In this document: positions 51,305-61,721 of the stretch, one piece after another | Numbering within the stretch: the stretch's first letter is position 1 | How the letters are laid out: every line of letters starts with the position of its first letter | NCBI RefSeq assembly: GCF_022919075.1 | Contig: NZ_CP095078.1 | Location: forward strand, 1,054,001-1,118,000 | Length of the DNA: 64,000 bases | Direction: 5' to 3' | Source: Nocardioides sp. W7 | GTDB taxonomy: Bacteria > Actinomycetota > Actinomycetes > Propionibacteriales > Nocardioidaceae | Notes under the pieces: generated by a model | What the model was told of the DNA's origin: nothing | What the model saw: only the letters and a program-made list of their open reading frames with translations | Databases searched by the model: none | Position numbers and translations under genes: made by a program

Positions 51305-51592
51305 ACGACCACGACCCTCGGGCCCCGGTGCCGGGCGGTTTGCCGGCATCCCTACCAAGACGCGTCCGTGGCACGAAATGGTTGCCCGACCCCAGGATCC
51401 CCGATTCGCCGCCGCCTCGACCATCCCGTCGGTCACGAGGCAGACGGCGCACGAGCGCTGCCTCGACCTCTCCGCGGCGCGCTCGGAGCTTCGCGGTTCC
51501 TGACGTGCGGCTCGGCCGTGGATTCGGTCAGCCGAGGGTGGGGTAACTACCCGTCGGTACGGCGTCGCCGCGCCACGACTCCGGGAGGTCCC

Positions 51593-52642
51593 ATGACCAC
51601 GTCTCGTCCCCGCTCCCTCCGCTCGGCCCTGGTCGGTGCGGCCGCCGTACTGGTGCTGGCGCTGGGCACGGCTCCCGCCGTGGCCGGCACCCCCGGCGCC
51701 GTGGTCACCGGCAGCGACCCGATCGACTACGTCGCCCTCGGAGACTCCTACAGCGCCGGTCCGCTGGTGCCGGCACAGCGGCTCGACCCGCTCGGCTGCC
51801 TGCGCTCGACCAACAACTACCCGGCGTTCCTGGCCGGGTACTTCGGCGTGCGCAGCTACGTCGACGTCACCTGCTCGGGCGCGCAGACCGCCGATCTGGA
51901 CAAGCGCCGCCAGACGACGATCGTGCCGGGGCCCAGTCCGGCCCCGCAGCTCGAGGTCCTCAACGCCGAGACCGACCTCGTGACGCTCGGCATCGGTGGC
52001 AACGACCGGAAGCTGTTCGGCTCGATGATCGAGGTCTGCGAGGCCGTGGCCGAGCTCGACCCGAAGGGCGCCCCGTGCCGCCGCCACTTCACCAACCGCA
52101 AGGGTGTCGACACCAAGCTCCGAGACGCCACCAAGATCCAGGCGAACGTCGGCCGGGTGCTGCGCGCCGTCGCGCGCCGCGCCCCCGCGGCCGAGGTGTA
52201 CGTCGTGGGCTACCCGCGGCTGCTGCCGCAGCGCGGCACCTGCAAGGCCGTCGAGTTCGCTGGCGGTGACTACCGCTGGGGGAACCGCATCGAGCAGCGT
52301 CTCAACCGCTCGCTGCGTCGCGCCGCAGTCAAGAACGGGGCGACCTACCTCAATCTCTACCCGGCCTCCCGCGGCCACGACGCCTGCGCCGGGAGCGAGG
52401 CCTGGATCAACGGCAGCACCCTCAAGCCGCTCCGCGCGGCGAACTTCCACCCGTTCCTGCGGGGGATGCGGGGCGCCGCCCAGGAGATCTACCGCCAGCT
52501 CACCGGTGGCGGGACCGCCCCGGGTCACGCGGTCGCCCAGCCGCCGATCGGCTCGACGCTTCGCTCGGAGGCGACCCCGCCGGGGATCGCGACCGAGTCC
52601 TGGCGCACCTGGCTGGCCGAGCAGTCCCGCGGAGCTCGCTGA
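51593..52642 (+). CDS. Secreted SGNH/GDSL esterase-lipase
   Basis: 349 residues. Signal peptide (ALVGAAAVLVLALGTAPAVA), then block I GDSYSAG (nucleophile Ser), block III GIGGND and the terminal block as NFHPF (His), the arrangement of Streptomyces-type extracellular SGNH lipases. Four cysteines could form two disulfides. ATG at 51593 has GGGAGG upstream. It converges with the TetR gene, 3 bp between stops. Confidence 0.9.
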   Translation: MTTSRPRSLRSALVGAAAVLVLALGTAPAVAGTPGAVVTGSDPIDYVALGDSYSAGPLVPAQRLDPLGCLRSTNNYPAFLAGYFGVRSYVDVTCSGAQTADLDKRRQTTIVPGPSPAPQLEVLNAETDLVTLGIGGNDRKLFGSMIEVCEAVAELDPKGAPCRRHFTNRKGVDTKLRDATKIQANVGRVLRAVARRAPAAEVYVVGYPRLLPQRGTCKAVEFAGGDYRWGNRIEQRLNRSLRRAAVKNGATYLNLYPASRGHDACAGSEAWINGSTLKPLRAANFHPFLRGMRGAAQEIYRQLTGGGTAPGHAVAQPPIGSTLRSEATPPGIATESWRTWLAEQSRGAR

Positions 52643-52645
52643 GGC

Positions 52646-53311
52646 CTACTGGGGAGCCCAGGCGAGATGACGTACGGCGTCCTCCGCTGCGGCGAGCGAC
52701 GTCCCGGCCGGGAGCACCAGGAGCGCGACCGGGCTGGCGGTGGACTGCTTGGGGTCGAAGGTCCGGTGCACGATCGCCAGCGCGCCGGTGATCTCCCGCT
52801 CGGGGTCGCCGCACTCGCCCCGCAGCCAGCGGCGGAGCACCCGGTTGTGGGCGGCGACGACGGCGGCCGCGGTCACCTCGGCCTGCAGGTCGGCCGCCTC
52901 GCCGCCGTCGCCCCAGCGACCCAGGTGGTGGCGGAAGAGGCGCTGGTAGCGAGCGCTGCTGACGAGCTCGCGCTCGCGGAGCGTCGTGACGGCCGACGTG
53001 AGGCGGTAGCGCTCGCGGGCCCGCTCGCCCTCCGCGACGTAGTGGAACAGGACGATCTTGACGGCGTCGATGACGGCCGCGAGGGCGGAGTCCTCCTGGG
53101 AGGACTGCAGCCGGGACTCGACGCGAGCGAGGAGCTCGTCGTGGTCGGGAAAGATGACCGCCTCCTTCGACCCGAAGGAGCGGAAGAACGTGCTGCGGCT
53201 GACGCCCGCGGCGCTCGCGATGTCCTCGACCGAGGTGGCGTCGTACCCCTGGCGGGCGAAGAGCGTGAAGGCGGCGTCGGTGATGACGTCGTGCGGTGAC
53301 GGTGCGGCCAC
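52646..53311 (-). CDS. TetR-family transcriptional regulator
   Basis: 221 residues. N-terminal HTH (ITDAAFTLFARQGYDATSVE, DIASAAGVSRSTFFRSF) of TetR type, followed by a helical ligand domain. The GTG at 53311 has GGAGG close upstream. A dyad GAGAC-ATA-GTCTC-like site occurs in its promoter region near 53364, a possible operator. Target unknown. The divergent gene at 53399 is the obvious candidate. Confidence 0.88.
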   Translation of the reverse strand: MAAPSPHDVITDAAFTLFARQGYDATSVEDIASAAGVSRSTFFRSFGSKEAVIFPDHDELLARVESRLQSSQEDSALAAVIDAVKIVLFHYVAEGERARERYRLTSAVTTLRERELVSSARYQRLFRHHLGRWGDGGEAADLQAEVTAAAVVAAHNRVLRRWLRGECGDPEREITGALAIVHRTFDPKQSTASPVALLVLPAGTSLAAAEDAVRHLAWAPQ

Positions 53312-53398
53312 AGGTCCTCCGGGCTCAACTTCGGTCGTGTTGCTCTGGACATCATGCCCGCTGAGACATAGTCTCGAAATGTGACACTCAGTTCCGTG

Positions 53399-53689
53399 AT
53401 GGCCGACGTGAGTCCGAAGCGGCACCCCGACCGGCGAGCGCCGGCCGCCCCCGCCCCCGCCCGGACCTGGATATCGGTCGCTCCCCACCTTCAGCCTCGG
53501 CACGTGGGGGACCGGGCGCCCTGGGGCGTCGTGCACGCCGGTCTCAGCGGATCGACGAAGACCGCGTGCGGACTCCCGCGGACGACCTGGTTCGTCTTCT
53601 GGCACCTGCCCTTCGACGGACGCAAGCCGGAGGCGTGCCGGCCCTGCGCCCACCGCCTCGCGGAGCTGAGCCGGCGAGACGCGGACTGA
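53399..53689 (+). CDS. Small cysteine-containing protein of unknown function
   Basis: 96 residues. Cysteines in TACGLP and EACRPCAHRL could bind a metal. Divergent from the TetR gene. A GTG at 53381 would add six residues. I do not recognise the family, and coding status rests on frame length and context. Confidence 0.45.
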   Translation: MADVSPKRHPDRRAPAAPAPARTWISVAPHLQPRHVGDRAPWGVVHAGLSGSTKTACGLPRTTWFVFWHLPFDGRKPEACRPCAHRLAELSRRDAD

Positions 53690-53702
53690 TCCCCGGGCGC
53701 CG

Positions 53703-54593
53703 TCAGCCCGACCCGTCGGCGACCTCGGCGACCAGCTCCGCCACCCGGGCGACGGCGACGCCGGGGTCCGGGCGGTGGGCGAGGGCGAGCGGGACCTCCT
53801 TGGCCGGCCCGGCGAGCGGGACGTAGGCGACGCCGTCGAGGCGCAGGGCACGGACCGAGGCCGGGACCAGGCCGACCCCGAGCCCGGCGGCCACGAAGAC
53901 GACGAGGGTGCCGGTCTCGCCGACCTCGATCAGGTCCGGCTCCAGCCCGGCCCGTCGGAAGACGTCGAGCACCTGCGGCTGCATGGACGAGCGGTGGCCC
54001 GAGGGGTGGGTGACGACCGGCTCGCCGGCGAGGTCGGCGACCTCGACCGCGGCCGCCCCGGCGAGCGGGTGGTGGGCGGGCAGCACCGCCACCAGGGGCT
54101 CGGTCCGCAGCTGCCGCAGGACGACGCCGTCGGGGGCACCCGGCCCGGGGCGCAGCACCGCGAGGTCCAGGTCTCCTGCGACCAGCGCGTCGAGGAGGGC
54201 GGGCCCGAGCAGCTCGCCCTTCAGCTCCAGGTGGATCTCGGGCAGCTCGGCCCGCACCCGGCGTGCGACCTGCGGCAGGACGTCGTACGTCGCGGTCCCG
54301 ACGAAGCCGAGCCGTACGGTGCCGGCCAGCCCCGCGGCCAACGCCTCCAGGTCGCCGGTGGTGCGGTCCACCTCGGCGAGCAGCCGGCGGGCCCGGGTCT
54401 GGAGCAGTCGGCCCGCCTCGGTCAGGTCGACCCGACGCGTGGACCGGTCGAGCAGCGTGACCCCCAGCTCGTGCTCGAGGCGGCGCAGCTGCTGGGACAG
54501 TGCCGGCTGGGCGACGTGCAACCGGGCGGCCGCCCGCCCGAAGTGGCGCTCCTCGGCGAGCACGACGAACGAGCGCAGGTGCCTGATCTCCAT
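53703..54593 (-). CDS. LysR-family transcriptional regulator (PcaQ/CatR-like position)
   Basis: 296 residues. Classic N-terminal HTH (EIRHLRSFVVLAEERHFGRA, LHVAQPALSQQLRRLEHELG) and periplasmic-binding-like effector domain (VRLGFVGTATYDVLPQVARR). Transcribed divergently from the thiolase/CoA-transferase operon with two dyads in the gap, the standard LysR layout for aromatic catabolism. It likely activates that operon with a pathway intermediate as inducer. Confidence 0.9.
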   Translation of the reverse strand: MEIRHLRSFVVLAEERHFGRAAARLHVAQPALSQQLRRLEHELGVTLLDRSTRRVDLTEAGRLLQTRARRLLAEVDRTTGDLEALAAGLAGTVRLGFVGTATYDVLPQVARRVRAELPEIHLELKGELLGPALLDALVAGDLDLAVLRPGPGAPDGVVLRQLRTEPLVAVLPAHHPLAGAAAVEVADLAGEPVVTHPSGHRSSMQPQVLDVFRRAGLEPDLIEVGETGTLVVFVAAGLGVGLVPASVRALRLDGVAYVPLAGPAKEVPLALAHRPDPGVAVARVAELVAEVADGSG

Positions 54594-54606
54594 CGTCGGA
54601 TTATGC

Positions 54607-54643
54607 CTGATTGCCTTATCAATCAGCGCCCAATGAGTATTGG
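54607..54643. promoter_or_regulatory. Two adjacent dyads, LysR operator region
   Basis: CTGATTG-N6-CAATCAG (54607-54626) and CCAAT-N4-ATTGG (54630-54643) are perfect inverted repeats in the 83-bp gap between the LysR gene and the thiolase gene. They probably serve as recognition and activation sites. Confidence 0.65.
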
Positions 54644-54676
54644 ACGTGATGGATCGGGTTGCCTACCGTCGAGTGG

Positions 54677-55860
<1,184 letters not shown>

Positions 55861-55864
<4 letters not shown>

Positions 55865-56520
55865 CCGCGACGATCTGCGACAGCGCGGCTGCCGCGGTCG
55901 AGGGCATCGCCGACGGCTCGACGGTCCTGGTGGGCGGCTTCGGCATGGCCGGCATGCCGGTCGAGCTGATCGACGCGCTGATCGAGCAGGGCGCCACGGA
56001 CCTGACGGTCGTGTCCAACAACGCCGGCAACGGCGACACCGGACTGGCCGCGCTGCTGGCGAAGGGCCGGGTCCGCAAGATGGTCTGCTCCTTCCCCCGG
56101 CAGTCCGACTCCTGGGTCTTCGACGGCCTCTATCGGGAGGGGAGGATCGAGCTCGAGGTGGTGCCGCAGGGCAACCTCGCGGAGCGGATGCGCGCCGCCG
56201 GCGCGGGCATCGGGGCCTTCTTCTGCCCGACCGGGGTCGGCACGCCGCTGGCCGAGGGCAAGGAGACCCGCGAGATCGACGGCCGGACCTACGTCCTGGA
56301 GTTCCCGATCAAGGGCGACGTCGCCCTGATCGGGGCGTACCGCTCGGACCGGATGGGCAACCTGGTCTACCGCAAGACCGCCCGCAACTTCGGGCCGGTG
56401 ATGGCAACGGCGGCGACCACGGTGGTCGCCCAGGTCCGGGAGGTCGTCGAGACCGGCGCGCTCGATCCCGAGACCGTCGTGACCCCGAGCATCTACGTCG
56501 ACCGGGTGGTGCAGGTATGA
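55861..56520 (+). CDS. pcaI: 3-oxoacid (3-oxoadipate) CoA-transferase subunit A
   Basis: 219 residues, normal subunit A length. Motifs: VGGFGMAGMPVELIDALIEQ near the N-terminus, NNAGNGDTGLAALL, FFCPTGVGTPLAEGKETREI and DRMGNLVYRKTARNF. It transfers CoA from succinyl-CoA to the oxoacid with subunit B. It overlaps thiolase and subunit B by 4 nt each, giving one tightly coupled operon. 3-Oxoadipate as substrate is inferred from the thiolase/LysR context. Confidence 0.9.
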
Positions 56521-57149
56521 GCCTCAGCAAGCACGAGATGGCAGCCGTGGTGGCCCGCGACATCCCGCGCGGCGCGTACGTCAACCTCGGCATCGGCCAG
56601 CCGACGCTGGTCGCCGAGCACCTGACGGACGGCGCCGGGGTGGTGCTGCACACCGAGAACGGCATGCTCAACATGGGACCCGCCGCCGCCGAGGGCGAGG
56701 TCGACCCGGATCTCACCAACGCCGGCAAGGTCCCGGTCACCGAGCTGCCGGGGGCGTCGTACTTCCACCACGCGGACTCGTTCGCGATGATGCGCGGCGG
56801 CCACCTCGACGTGTGCGTGCTCGGGGCCTTCCAGGTCTCGGCGGCCGGCGACCTCGCCAACTGGCACACCGGCGCCCCGGACGCGATCCCGGCCGTCGGT
56901 GGGGCGATGGACCTCGCCATCGGCGCGAAGAGCGTCTTCGTGATGATGACGCTGTTCGCCAAGGACGGCTCGCCGAAGCTGGTGCCGGAGTGCAGCTACC
57001 CGCTGACCGGCGTCGGGTGCGTGGACCGGGTCTACACCGACGTCGCCACCTTCGACCTCGGCCCCGACGGCGTCGTGGTCCGGGAGACGCACGGGATGTC
57101 GTACGACGAGCTCGCCGAGCGTCTGGACGTCTCGCTCCAGCGCGGGTGA
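56517..57149 (+). CDS. pcaJ: 3-oxoacid (3-oxoadipate) CoA-transferase subunit B
   Basis: 210 residues. Contains GIGQPTLVAEHL and the catalytic-glutamate motif HTENGMLNMGP (Glu forms the CoA thioester), then GGAMDLAIGAK and YPLTGVGCVDRVYTDVA, typical of subunit B. ATG overlaps the subunit A stop (ATGA). Together with pcaF and pcaI it converts beta-ketoadipate to succinyl-CoA and acetyl-CoA. The ring-cleavage genes that would feed it are not in the window. Confidence 0.9.
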   Translation: MSLSKHEMAAVVARDIPRGAYVNLGIGQPTLVAEHLTDGAGVVLHTENGMLNMGPAAAEGEVDPDLTNAGKVPVTELPGASYFHHADSFAMMRGGHLDVCVLGAFQVSAAGDLANWHTGAPDAIPAVGGAMDLAIGAKSVFVMMTLFAKDGSPKLVPECSYPLTGVGCVDRVYTDVATFDLGPDGVVVRETHGMSYDELAERLDVSLQRG

Positions 57150-57235
57150 CGCCGGGGACGACTGCTGCCGGTGCAGATGTGTCCTCAGGCACAAAAGGTT
57201 GACGCTGACAAGTAAGTGCATGCTACACATATAGC

Positions 57236-58675
57236 GTGTCCTCTCCCCGCGCCACGACCACGACCACCAACCCGCTGGTCCCGGTCCTCATCCTCTGCCT
57301 CGGCGGGCTCAGCGCCGCCCTGACCCAGACGGTGGTCATCCCGATCCAGAGCGAGCTGCCGGGCTACCTCGGCACCTCGGCGGACAACACGGCGTGGGTC
57401 ATCACGGTGACCCTGCTCGCGGGAGCGGTGGCCATGCCCGTCGCCGGCCGGCTAGGCGACCTGTTCGGCAAGCAGCGGGTGCTCGCGGTCAGCGCCGCGA
57501 TCCTGGTCCTGGGCTCGGTCGTCTGCGCCCTGTCGGACTCGCTGGTGCTGATGCTCACGGGTCGCATGCTGCAGGGCCTCGCGATGGGGTTCATCCCGGT
57601 CGGCATCTCGCTGATGCGCGAGATCACCCCGCCCGCGATGACCGCCACGGCCATCGCCGCCATGAGCGCGACGCTCGGCGTCGGCGGCGCGATCGGCCTG
57701 CCGCTGTCCGCCTGGATCGCCGACGCGCACGACTGGCACGCCCTGTTCTGGGTCGCCACCGGCCTGGCCCTGGTGACCCTCGCGGCCGTCGTCCTCCTGG
57801 TCCCGCACGTCCCGGACGCCAACCCCGGTCGCGTGGACTTCGTCGGTGCGCTCGGTCTGGCCGCCGGACTGGTGGCCTTCCTGATCGGCATCTCCAAGGC
57901 CAACACGTGGGGCTGGGCGGACCCGAAGACCCTCGGCTGCATCGTCGGCGGCCTCCTCGTCCTCGCCCTGTGGGGCTGGTTCGAGCTCGGGCACGCCGAG
58001 CCGCTGGTCGACCTGCGCACCACCGCGCAGCTGCCGGTGCTGATGACCAACATCGCCGCGGTCGCGATCGGCTTCGGCATGATGGCGCAGTCGGTCGTCG
58101 TACCCCAGCTCCTCCAGCTGCCCGAGTCCACCGGCTTCGGCCTCGGCCAGTCGATGCTGCACGCGGGCCTGTGGATGGCCCCCGGCGGGCTGATGATGCT
58201 GGCCTTCGCACCCCTGACCAGCATGCTCATCAAGAAGTACGGCGCCAAGCTGACCCTGATGCTCGGCGCCGCCGTGCTCGGCCTGGGATACCTCGTCGCG
58301 TTCGGCATGATGGACGCCGCCTGGCAGCTGCTGGTCGCCTCGTGCGTGTCGTCGGCCGGCGTGGGCATCGGGTACGCCGCGATGCCGACCCTGATCATGG
58401 ACAACGTGCCGATGCGCGAGGCCGGCGCGGCCGTGGGTCTGAACTCCCTGATGCGCTCGGTCGGCACCACGCTGGCCTCCGCCGTGATGGCGGCGGTGCT
58501 GACCGGCTCGGTGACCGCATCCGGGATGCCGACCGAGCGGGCCTTCCAGCTCTGCTTCCTGATCGGCGCCGCTGCGGCCTTCCTCGGCGTGCTCATCGGA
58601 GCCACCATTCCGCGCAACCGGGACGCCTCGCTGGAGCCGGTCTCGCTCGAGGAGCCGTCGACGGTGCGGGCCTGA
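57236..58675 (+). CDS. MFS transporter, DHA2 (EmrB/QacA) type
   Basis: 479 residues with about 14 predicted TM segments. Motif A is seen as GRLGDLFGKQRVL, followed by RMLQGLAMGFIPVGISLMRE and a motif C-like GVGGAIGLPLSAWIAD. These are proton-coupled drug or metabolite exporters. GTG at 57236 lies 7 nt after a TACACATAT stretch that could be a -10 box, so the transcript may be nearly leaderless. It converges with a MarR gene. Substrate unknown. Confidence 0.9.
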   Translation: MSSPRATTTTTNPLVPVLILCLGGLSAALTQTVVIPIQSELPGYLGTSADNTAWVITVTLLAGAVAMPVAGRLGDLFGKQRVLAVSAAILVLGSVVCALSDSLVLMLTGRMLQGLAMGFIPVGISLMREITPPAMTATAIAAMSATLGVGGAIGLPLSAWIADAHDWHALFWVATGLALVTLAAVVLLVPHVPDANPGRVDFVGALGLAAGLVAFLIGISKANTWGWADPKTLGCIVGGLLVLALWGWFELGHAEPLVDLRTTAQLPVLMTNIAAVAIGFGMMAQSVVVPQLLQLPESTGFGLGQSMLHAGLWMAPGGLMMLAFAPLTSMLIKKYGAKLTLMLGAAVLGLGYLVAFGMMDAAWQLLVASCVSSAGVGIGYAAMPTLIMDNVPMREAGAAVGLNSLMRSVGTTLASAVMAAVLTGSVTASGMPTERAFQLCFLIGAAAAFLGVLIGATIPRNRDASLEPVSLEEPSTVRA

Positions 58676-58687
58676 GGTCGTCTCGTC

Positions 58688-58726
58688 GACGCCCTCGGTC
58701 GGACCTCAGGTCCGGTCGAGGGCGTC
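58688..58726. terminator. Bidirectional terminator between the MFS and MarR genes
   Basis: GACGCCCTCG (58688-58697) and CGAGGGCGTC (58717-58726) pair, with an inner GGACCT/AGGTCC stem. The right arm lies within the last codons of the MarR gene. Confidence 0.65.
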
Positions 58727-59125
58727 GTTGAACGCCCGGAGGTCGGCGATCAGCCCCTGAGCGCGCTCGACGCCGAGCTCGTCGAGAGCGTCGCTCATCC
58801 GGGCGGCGCGCAGCCGCCCGTCGTGCAGGTAGGCGTCGTCGCCGGCAGCGGTCGGGCGCAGCAGCCGCCCGCCGCGTCCCGGAGCGTCGTACCGCTCCAC
58901 GAGGCCGCGCTCGAGTGCGGCCGCCACCTGCCGGGTCACCGTGGACCGCTCCAGCTGAAGGTCCTCGGCGAGCTCGCGCTGGGTCGAGGGGCCGCGCTCG
59001 ACCAGCCGCCACAGGATCCGGAACGCCGAGTTGTCCAGCACCGAGCCGGGGTACGACGCGGCGCGCAGGCGCCCGGCCCGCAGCAGCTCGGTCCCGAGCG
59101 CGCGCAGGAGGTCGTCCTCGGCCAT
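58706..59125 (-). CDS. MarR-family transcriptional regulator
   Basis: 139 residues. Winged HTH: FRILWRLVERGPSTQRELAE, LQLERSTVTRQVAAALERGL, then a wing with DAPGRGGRLLRPTAAG. Helical dimer ends. Convergent with the DHA2 exporter, which is a plausible target together with its own promoter. ATG at 59125. Confidence 0.88.
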   Translation of the reverse strand: MAEDDLLRALGTELLRAGRLRAASYPGSVLDNSAFRILWRLVERGPSTQRELAEDLQLERSTVTRQVAAALERGLVERYDAPGRGGRLLRPTAAGDDAYLHDGRLRAARMSDALDELGVERAQGLIADLRAFNDALDRT

Positions 59126-59349
59126 GACGCGAGTGTGGCACGGCCCGGGGAGCGGTCGATCGGACGGCTTCCAGCCACCGGGAGTCGGCGTGACCGACAG
59201 TCATGGTGTGGCGCCCGTCACCTACCCGTCGGTACTCCCGGATGCTGCCTAGGCTCGGTTTCGACCCTTGCGGGTCGCACGGTGCGCCGTGGCCTCCTCC
59301 CTGGCCGCGGCGCACCGGCCGCCCGGTGGTCGACTCGGGAGGGTCGGGC

Positions 59350-60000
59350 TCAGGAGTCGGACGACAGGTACGCCGTGATCGCGTCGCGCAGGCCGATCCG
59401 GGCGGCGTCGATGTCGAGGTAGGTGCTCATCGCGTGCTCGACCCGCAGGCCGCGCATCGCGGCGGGCAGCATCGCCCGCACCCGGGCGAGGCGGACCCGG
59501 TCGACGTCGAGGTCGGCGAACGCGTGCTCGACGGTGTCGGCCCAGTTCCGTTCCCAGGCGGCGATCGCCTTCGCGGTCCGCGGGAAGGCCGTCTCGAGCT
59601 CGCTGCGCTCCTGCGGCAGCGCCATGCGCAGCTGGTGGAGTGCTCGTGAGACGGGCAGGTCGAGGTTGTTCCACAGCATCTCGACGACGGCGTCGACCCG
59701 CTCAGCGAGATCGGTCTGGTCCGGCATGTCGGCGAGCATCGGCCCGCCCTCCACCGCGACGTACTCCAGGACGGCCGCCCACAGGCCGTCGACATCGCCG
59801 AACTGGTGCTGGACCGTCCCCCAGGTCACTCCGGCCTGACGCGCGACGAGGTTGGCGCTGACCGACTCCGGCCCGCCTTCGGCCAGGCAGTGCAGGGCGA
59901 CGCGCAGCAGATGGCGCCTGGTCTGCAGGCCGCGGCGGTTCAGGCGGGTGCCCTTCGCGCTGATCGCCGTGCTGTCGCCGGTCGTCGTGCTGTCCTCCAC
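59350..60000 (-). CDS. TetR-family transcriptional regulator
   Basis: 216 residues with a Ser/Thr-rich N-terminal extension. HTH at about 30-75 (RRHLLRVALHCLAEGGPESV, NLVARQAGVTWGTVQHQFGD). Helical C-terminal domain. Divergent from the branched-chain amino-acid uptake operon across 216 bp, so it may regulate that operon. CCTCA-A-TGAGG at 60155-60165 is a possible site. Confidence 0.88.
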   Translation of the reverse strand: MEDSTTTGDSTAISAKGTRLNRRGLQTRRHLLRVALHCLAEGGPESVSANLVARQAGVTWGTVQHQFGDVDGLWAAVLEYVAVEGGPMLADMPDQTDLAERVDAVVEMLWNNLDLPVSRALHQLRMALPQERSELETAFPRTAKAIAAWERNWADTVEHAFADLDVDRVRLARVRAMLPAAMRGLRVEHAMSTYLDIDAARIGLRDAITAYLSSDS

Positions 60001-60067
60001 AGGCGCCCTCTCTCCAGGAATCGTCCCGGTCTCCGGGATGGTCGAACCGTTGCACAGAGAGGCGTTG

Positions 60068-60186
60068 TGTGATCGTGATCACCCAAACCGGTGCGGGCGA
60101 GACCTCCCGTGTGCGATCTTCACATCGGCACCTCAACGACTATTCACATAGTACCCTCAATGAGGTTTGATGTGCTCGCGATCACA
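60068..60186. promoter_or_regulatory. Two CRP/GlxR-like operators in the TetR-liv intergenic region
   Basis: TGTGATCGTGATCACC (60068-60083) and TGTGCTCGCGATCACA (60171-60186) both fit TGTG-N8-CAC(A), the CRP/GlxR consensus of actinobacteria, 103 bp apart. This suggests cAMP-receptor control of the uptake operon. Confidence 0.6.
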
Positions 60187-60216
60187 CCGAAGGTTCTTTA
60201 GGGAGGGGAAACTTTG

Positions 60217-61626
60217 ATGCGTCATCAGCGTCTGGTCCGGGCGGGAGCCGCAGCGGCCAGCATCTTGCTGCTCGTTCCGGCCTGCTCATCGGACCGCGGA
60301 GGCAGCAGCGACCCGGGAGATGGCGGTGAGTCCGAGACGGCCGCCGCCGAGCTGCCGACCGACACGTTCGGCGACCTCGAGTCGCCGTGCGGGGAGGGTG
60401 ACGCATCGGGCGCCACCGAGCAGGGCGTCACCGACGACTCGATCACGATCGGGTACGGCGACGACAAAGGGTTCACGGCCACGCCCGGCCTGAACCAGGA
60501 GATGGGCGACGCCGTGGCGGCGTTCATCCAGTGGTGCAACGGTCTCGGTGGCATCAACGGCCGCGAGATCAAGGGCAACCGCTACGACGCGGCCATCTTC
60601 GAGTCCGCACAGGTCATGAAGGAGTCCTGCTCGCAGGACTTCATGATGGTCGGTCACGGCTTCGGTCTCGACGAGAACGCCGAGCCCGAGCGGATCAAGT
60701 GCAAGATGCCGACCGTCCCCGGGTTCACGATCTCGCCGGCCGCCTCGATGGGGCCGATGCACTACCAGGGCGTGCCGGGACCGGTCGACGAGTACAACGC
60801 GGCGACCCAGCAGATCCTCATCGACGAGTACCCCGAGTTCGCCAAGGTCGGGATGGTCAACAGCGACTCCCCGGCGGTCGACCAGGGCCTCCAGCGGTAT
60901 TTCGACAACTTCAAGGCGGTCGGGGCCAAGGCCACCGACTGCGGTGTCCGGCTGAAGTCCGCGGGTGGCGACAACTACCGCGCGATCGTCCAGAAGTACA
61001 AGGAGTGCGGCGTCACGTCGCTGTTCACCTTCACCCCGCCGTCGCCCCCGATCTACTCCTTCCTCGAGGCCGCGGCCGTCGAGGGCCTGGACGTGATCAT
61101 GGGCTCGGAGGCGACGTGGTACCTCGAAGGTGTGCTCGACGCCAACGTCGGCGAGCTCACCGAGGGCATCAAGGTCGGTATGCAGTTCCAGCCGTTCGAG
61201 AACGCCGACGCGATCCCGGCCGTGGCCGACTACCTGTCGGTGCTGGACGAGTTCGGAGGCGTCAAGGGCCTGCTCGGCATGCAGGCGACGTCGTCGTTCA
61301 TCCTCTGGGCGCAGGTCGCCAAGGAGTGCGGTTCCGACCTGACCCGTCAGTGCATGGTGGACGGTCTGTCGAAGGTCACCACGTGGACCGGGGGCGGTCT
61401 GCACGCCGAGAGCAACCCCGGCGACAACCGGACCCCGTACTGCGGCCTCCTGACCGAGGTCAAGGGCGACGCCTACGAGCAGATCATCCCGGCGGCCAAG
61501 GGCGAGTACTTCTGCACCGACGGGCCGCGGACGGCTCCGTCGTCGGCCTGGGGCGGCATCGAGCTGACCAAGGATCGGATCGCCACGAAGTACCTCACCG
61601 ACGACATCATCACGCCGTCGAGCTGA
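60217..61626 (+). CDS. ABC transporter substrate-binding lipoprotein, branched-chain amino-acid (LivJ/K) type
   Basis: 469 residues. Signal peptide with lipobox VPAC, then a Ser/Gly/Glu-rich tether and a type I periplasmic-binding fold (SITIGYGDDKGFTATPGLNQ; CNGLGGINGREIK; later VKGLLGMQATSSFILWAQVA). Strong GGGAGGGG site 8 nt before ATG 60217. It precedes the fused LivH-LivM permease. The ligand could be an amino acid or another small acid, since this family also binds aromatic compounds and urea. Confidence 0.9.
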   Translation: MRHQRLVRAGAAAASILLLVPACSSDRGGSSDPGDGGESETAAAELPTDTFGDLESPCGEGDASGATEQGVTDDSITIGYGDDKGFTATPGLNQEMGDAVAAFIQWCNGLGGINGREIKGNRYDAAIFESAQVMKESCSQDFMMVGHGFGLDENAEPERIKCKMPTVPGFTISPAASMGPMHYQGVPGPVDEYNAATQQILIDEYPEFAKVGMVNSDSPAVDQGLQRYFDNFKAVGAKATDCGVRLKSAGGDNYRAIVQKYKECGVTSLFTFTPPSPPIYSFLEAAAVEGLDVIMGSEATWYLEGVLDANVGELTEGIKVGMQFQPFENADAIPAVADYLSVLDEFGGVKGLLGMQATSSFILWAQVAKECGSDLTRQCMVDGLSKVTTWTGGGLHAESNPGDNRTPYCGLLTEVKGDAYEQIIPAAKGEYFCTDGPRTAPSSAWGGIELTKDRIATKYLTDDIITPSS

Positions 61627-61637
61627 GCTGATTCATC

Positions 61638-61677
61638 GGTGCGGGGTCCGGTCGCCACGGCGGTCGGACCCCGCACC
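61638..61677 (+). terminator. Strong hairpin between the binding-protein and permease genes
   Basis: GGTGCGGGGTCCG (61638-61650) and CGGACCCCGCACC (61665-61677) form a perfect 13-bp stem with a 14-nt loop and no T run. It probably attenuates read-through so that the binding protein is made in excess of the permease. Confidence 0.75.
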
Positions 61678-61721
61678 ACCATTCCGAGTAGTTCCCGTTG
61701 CAGTTCCTGGGGAGGGACTTC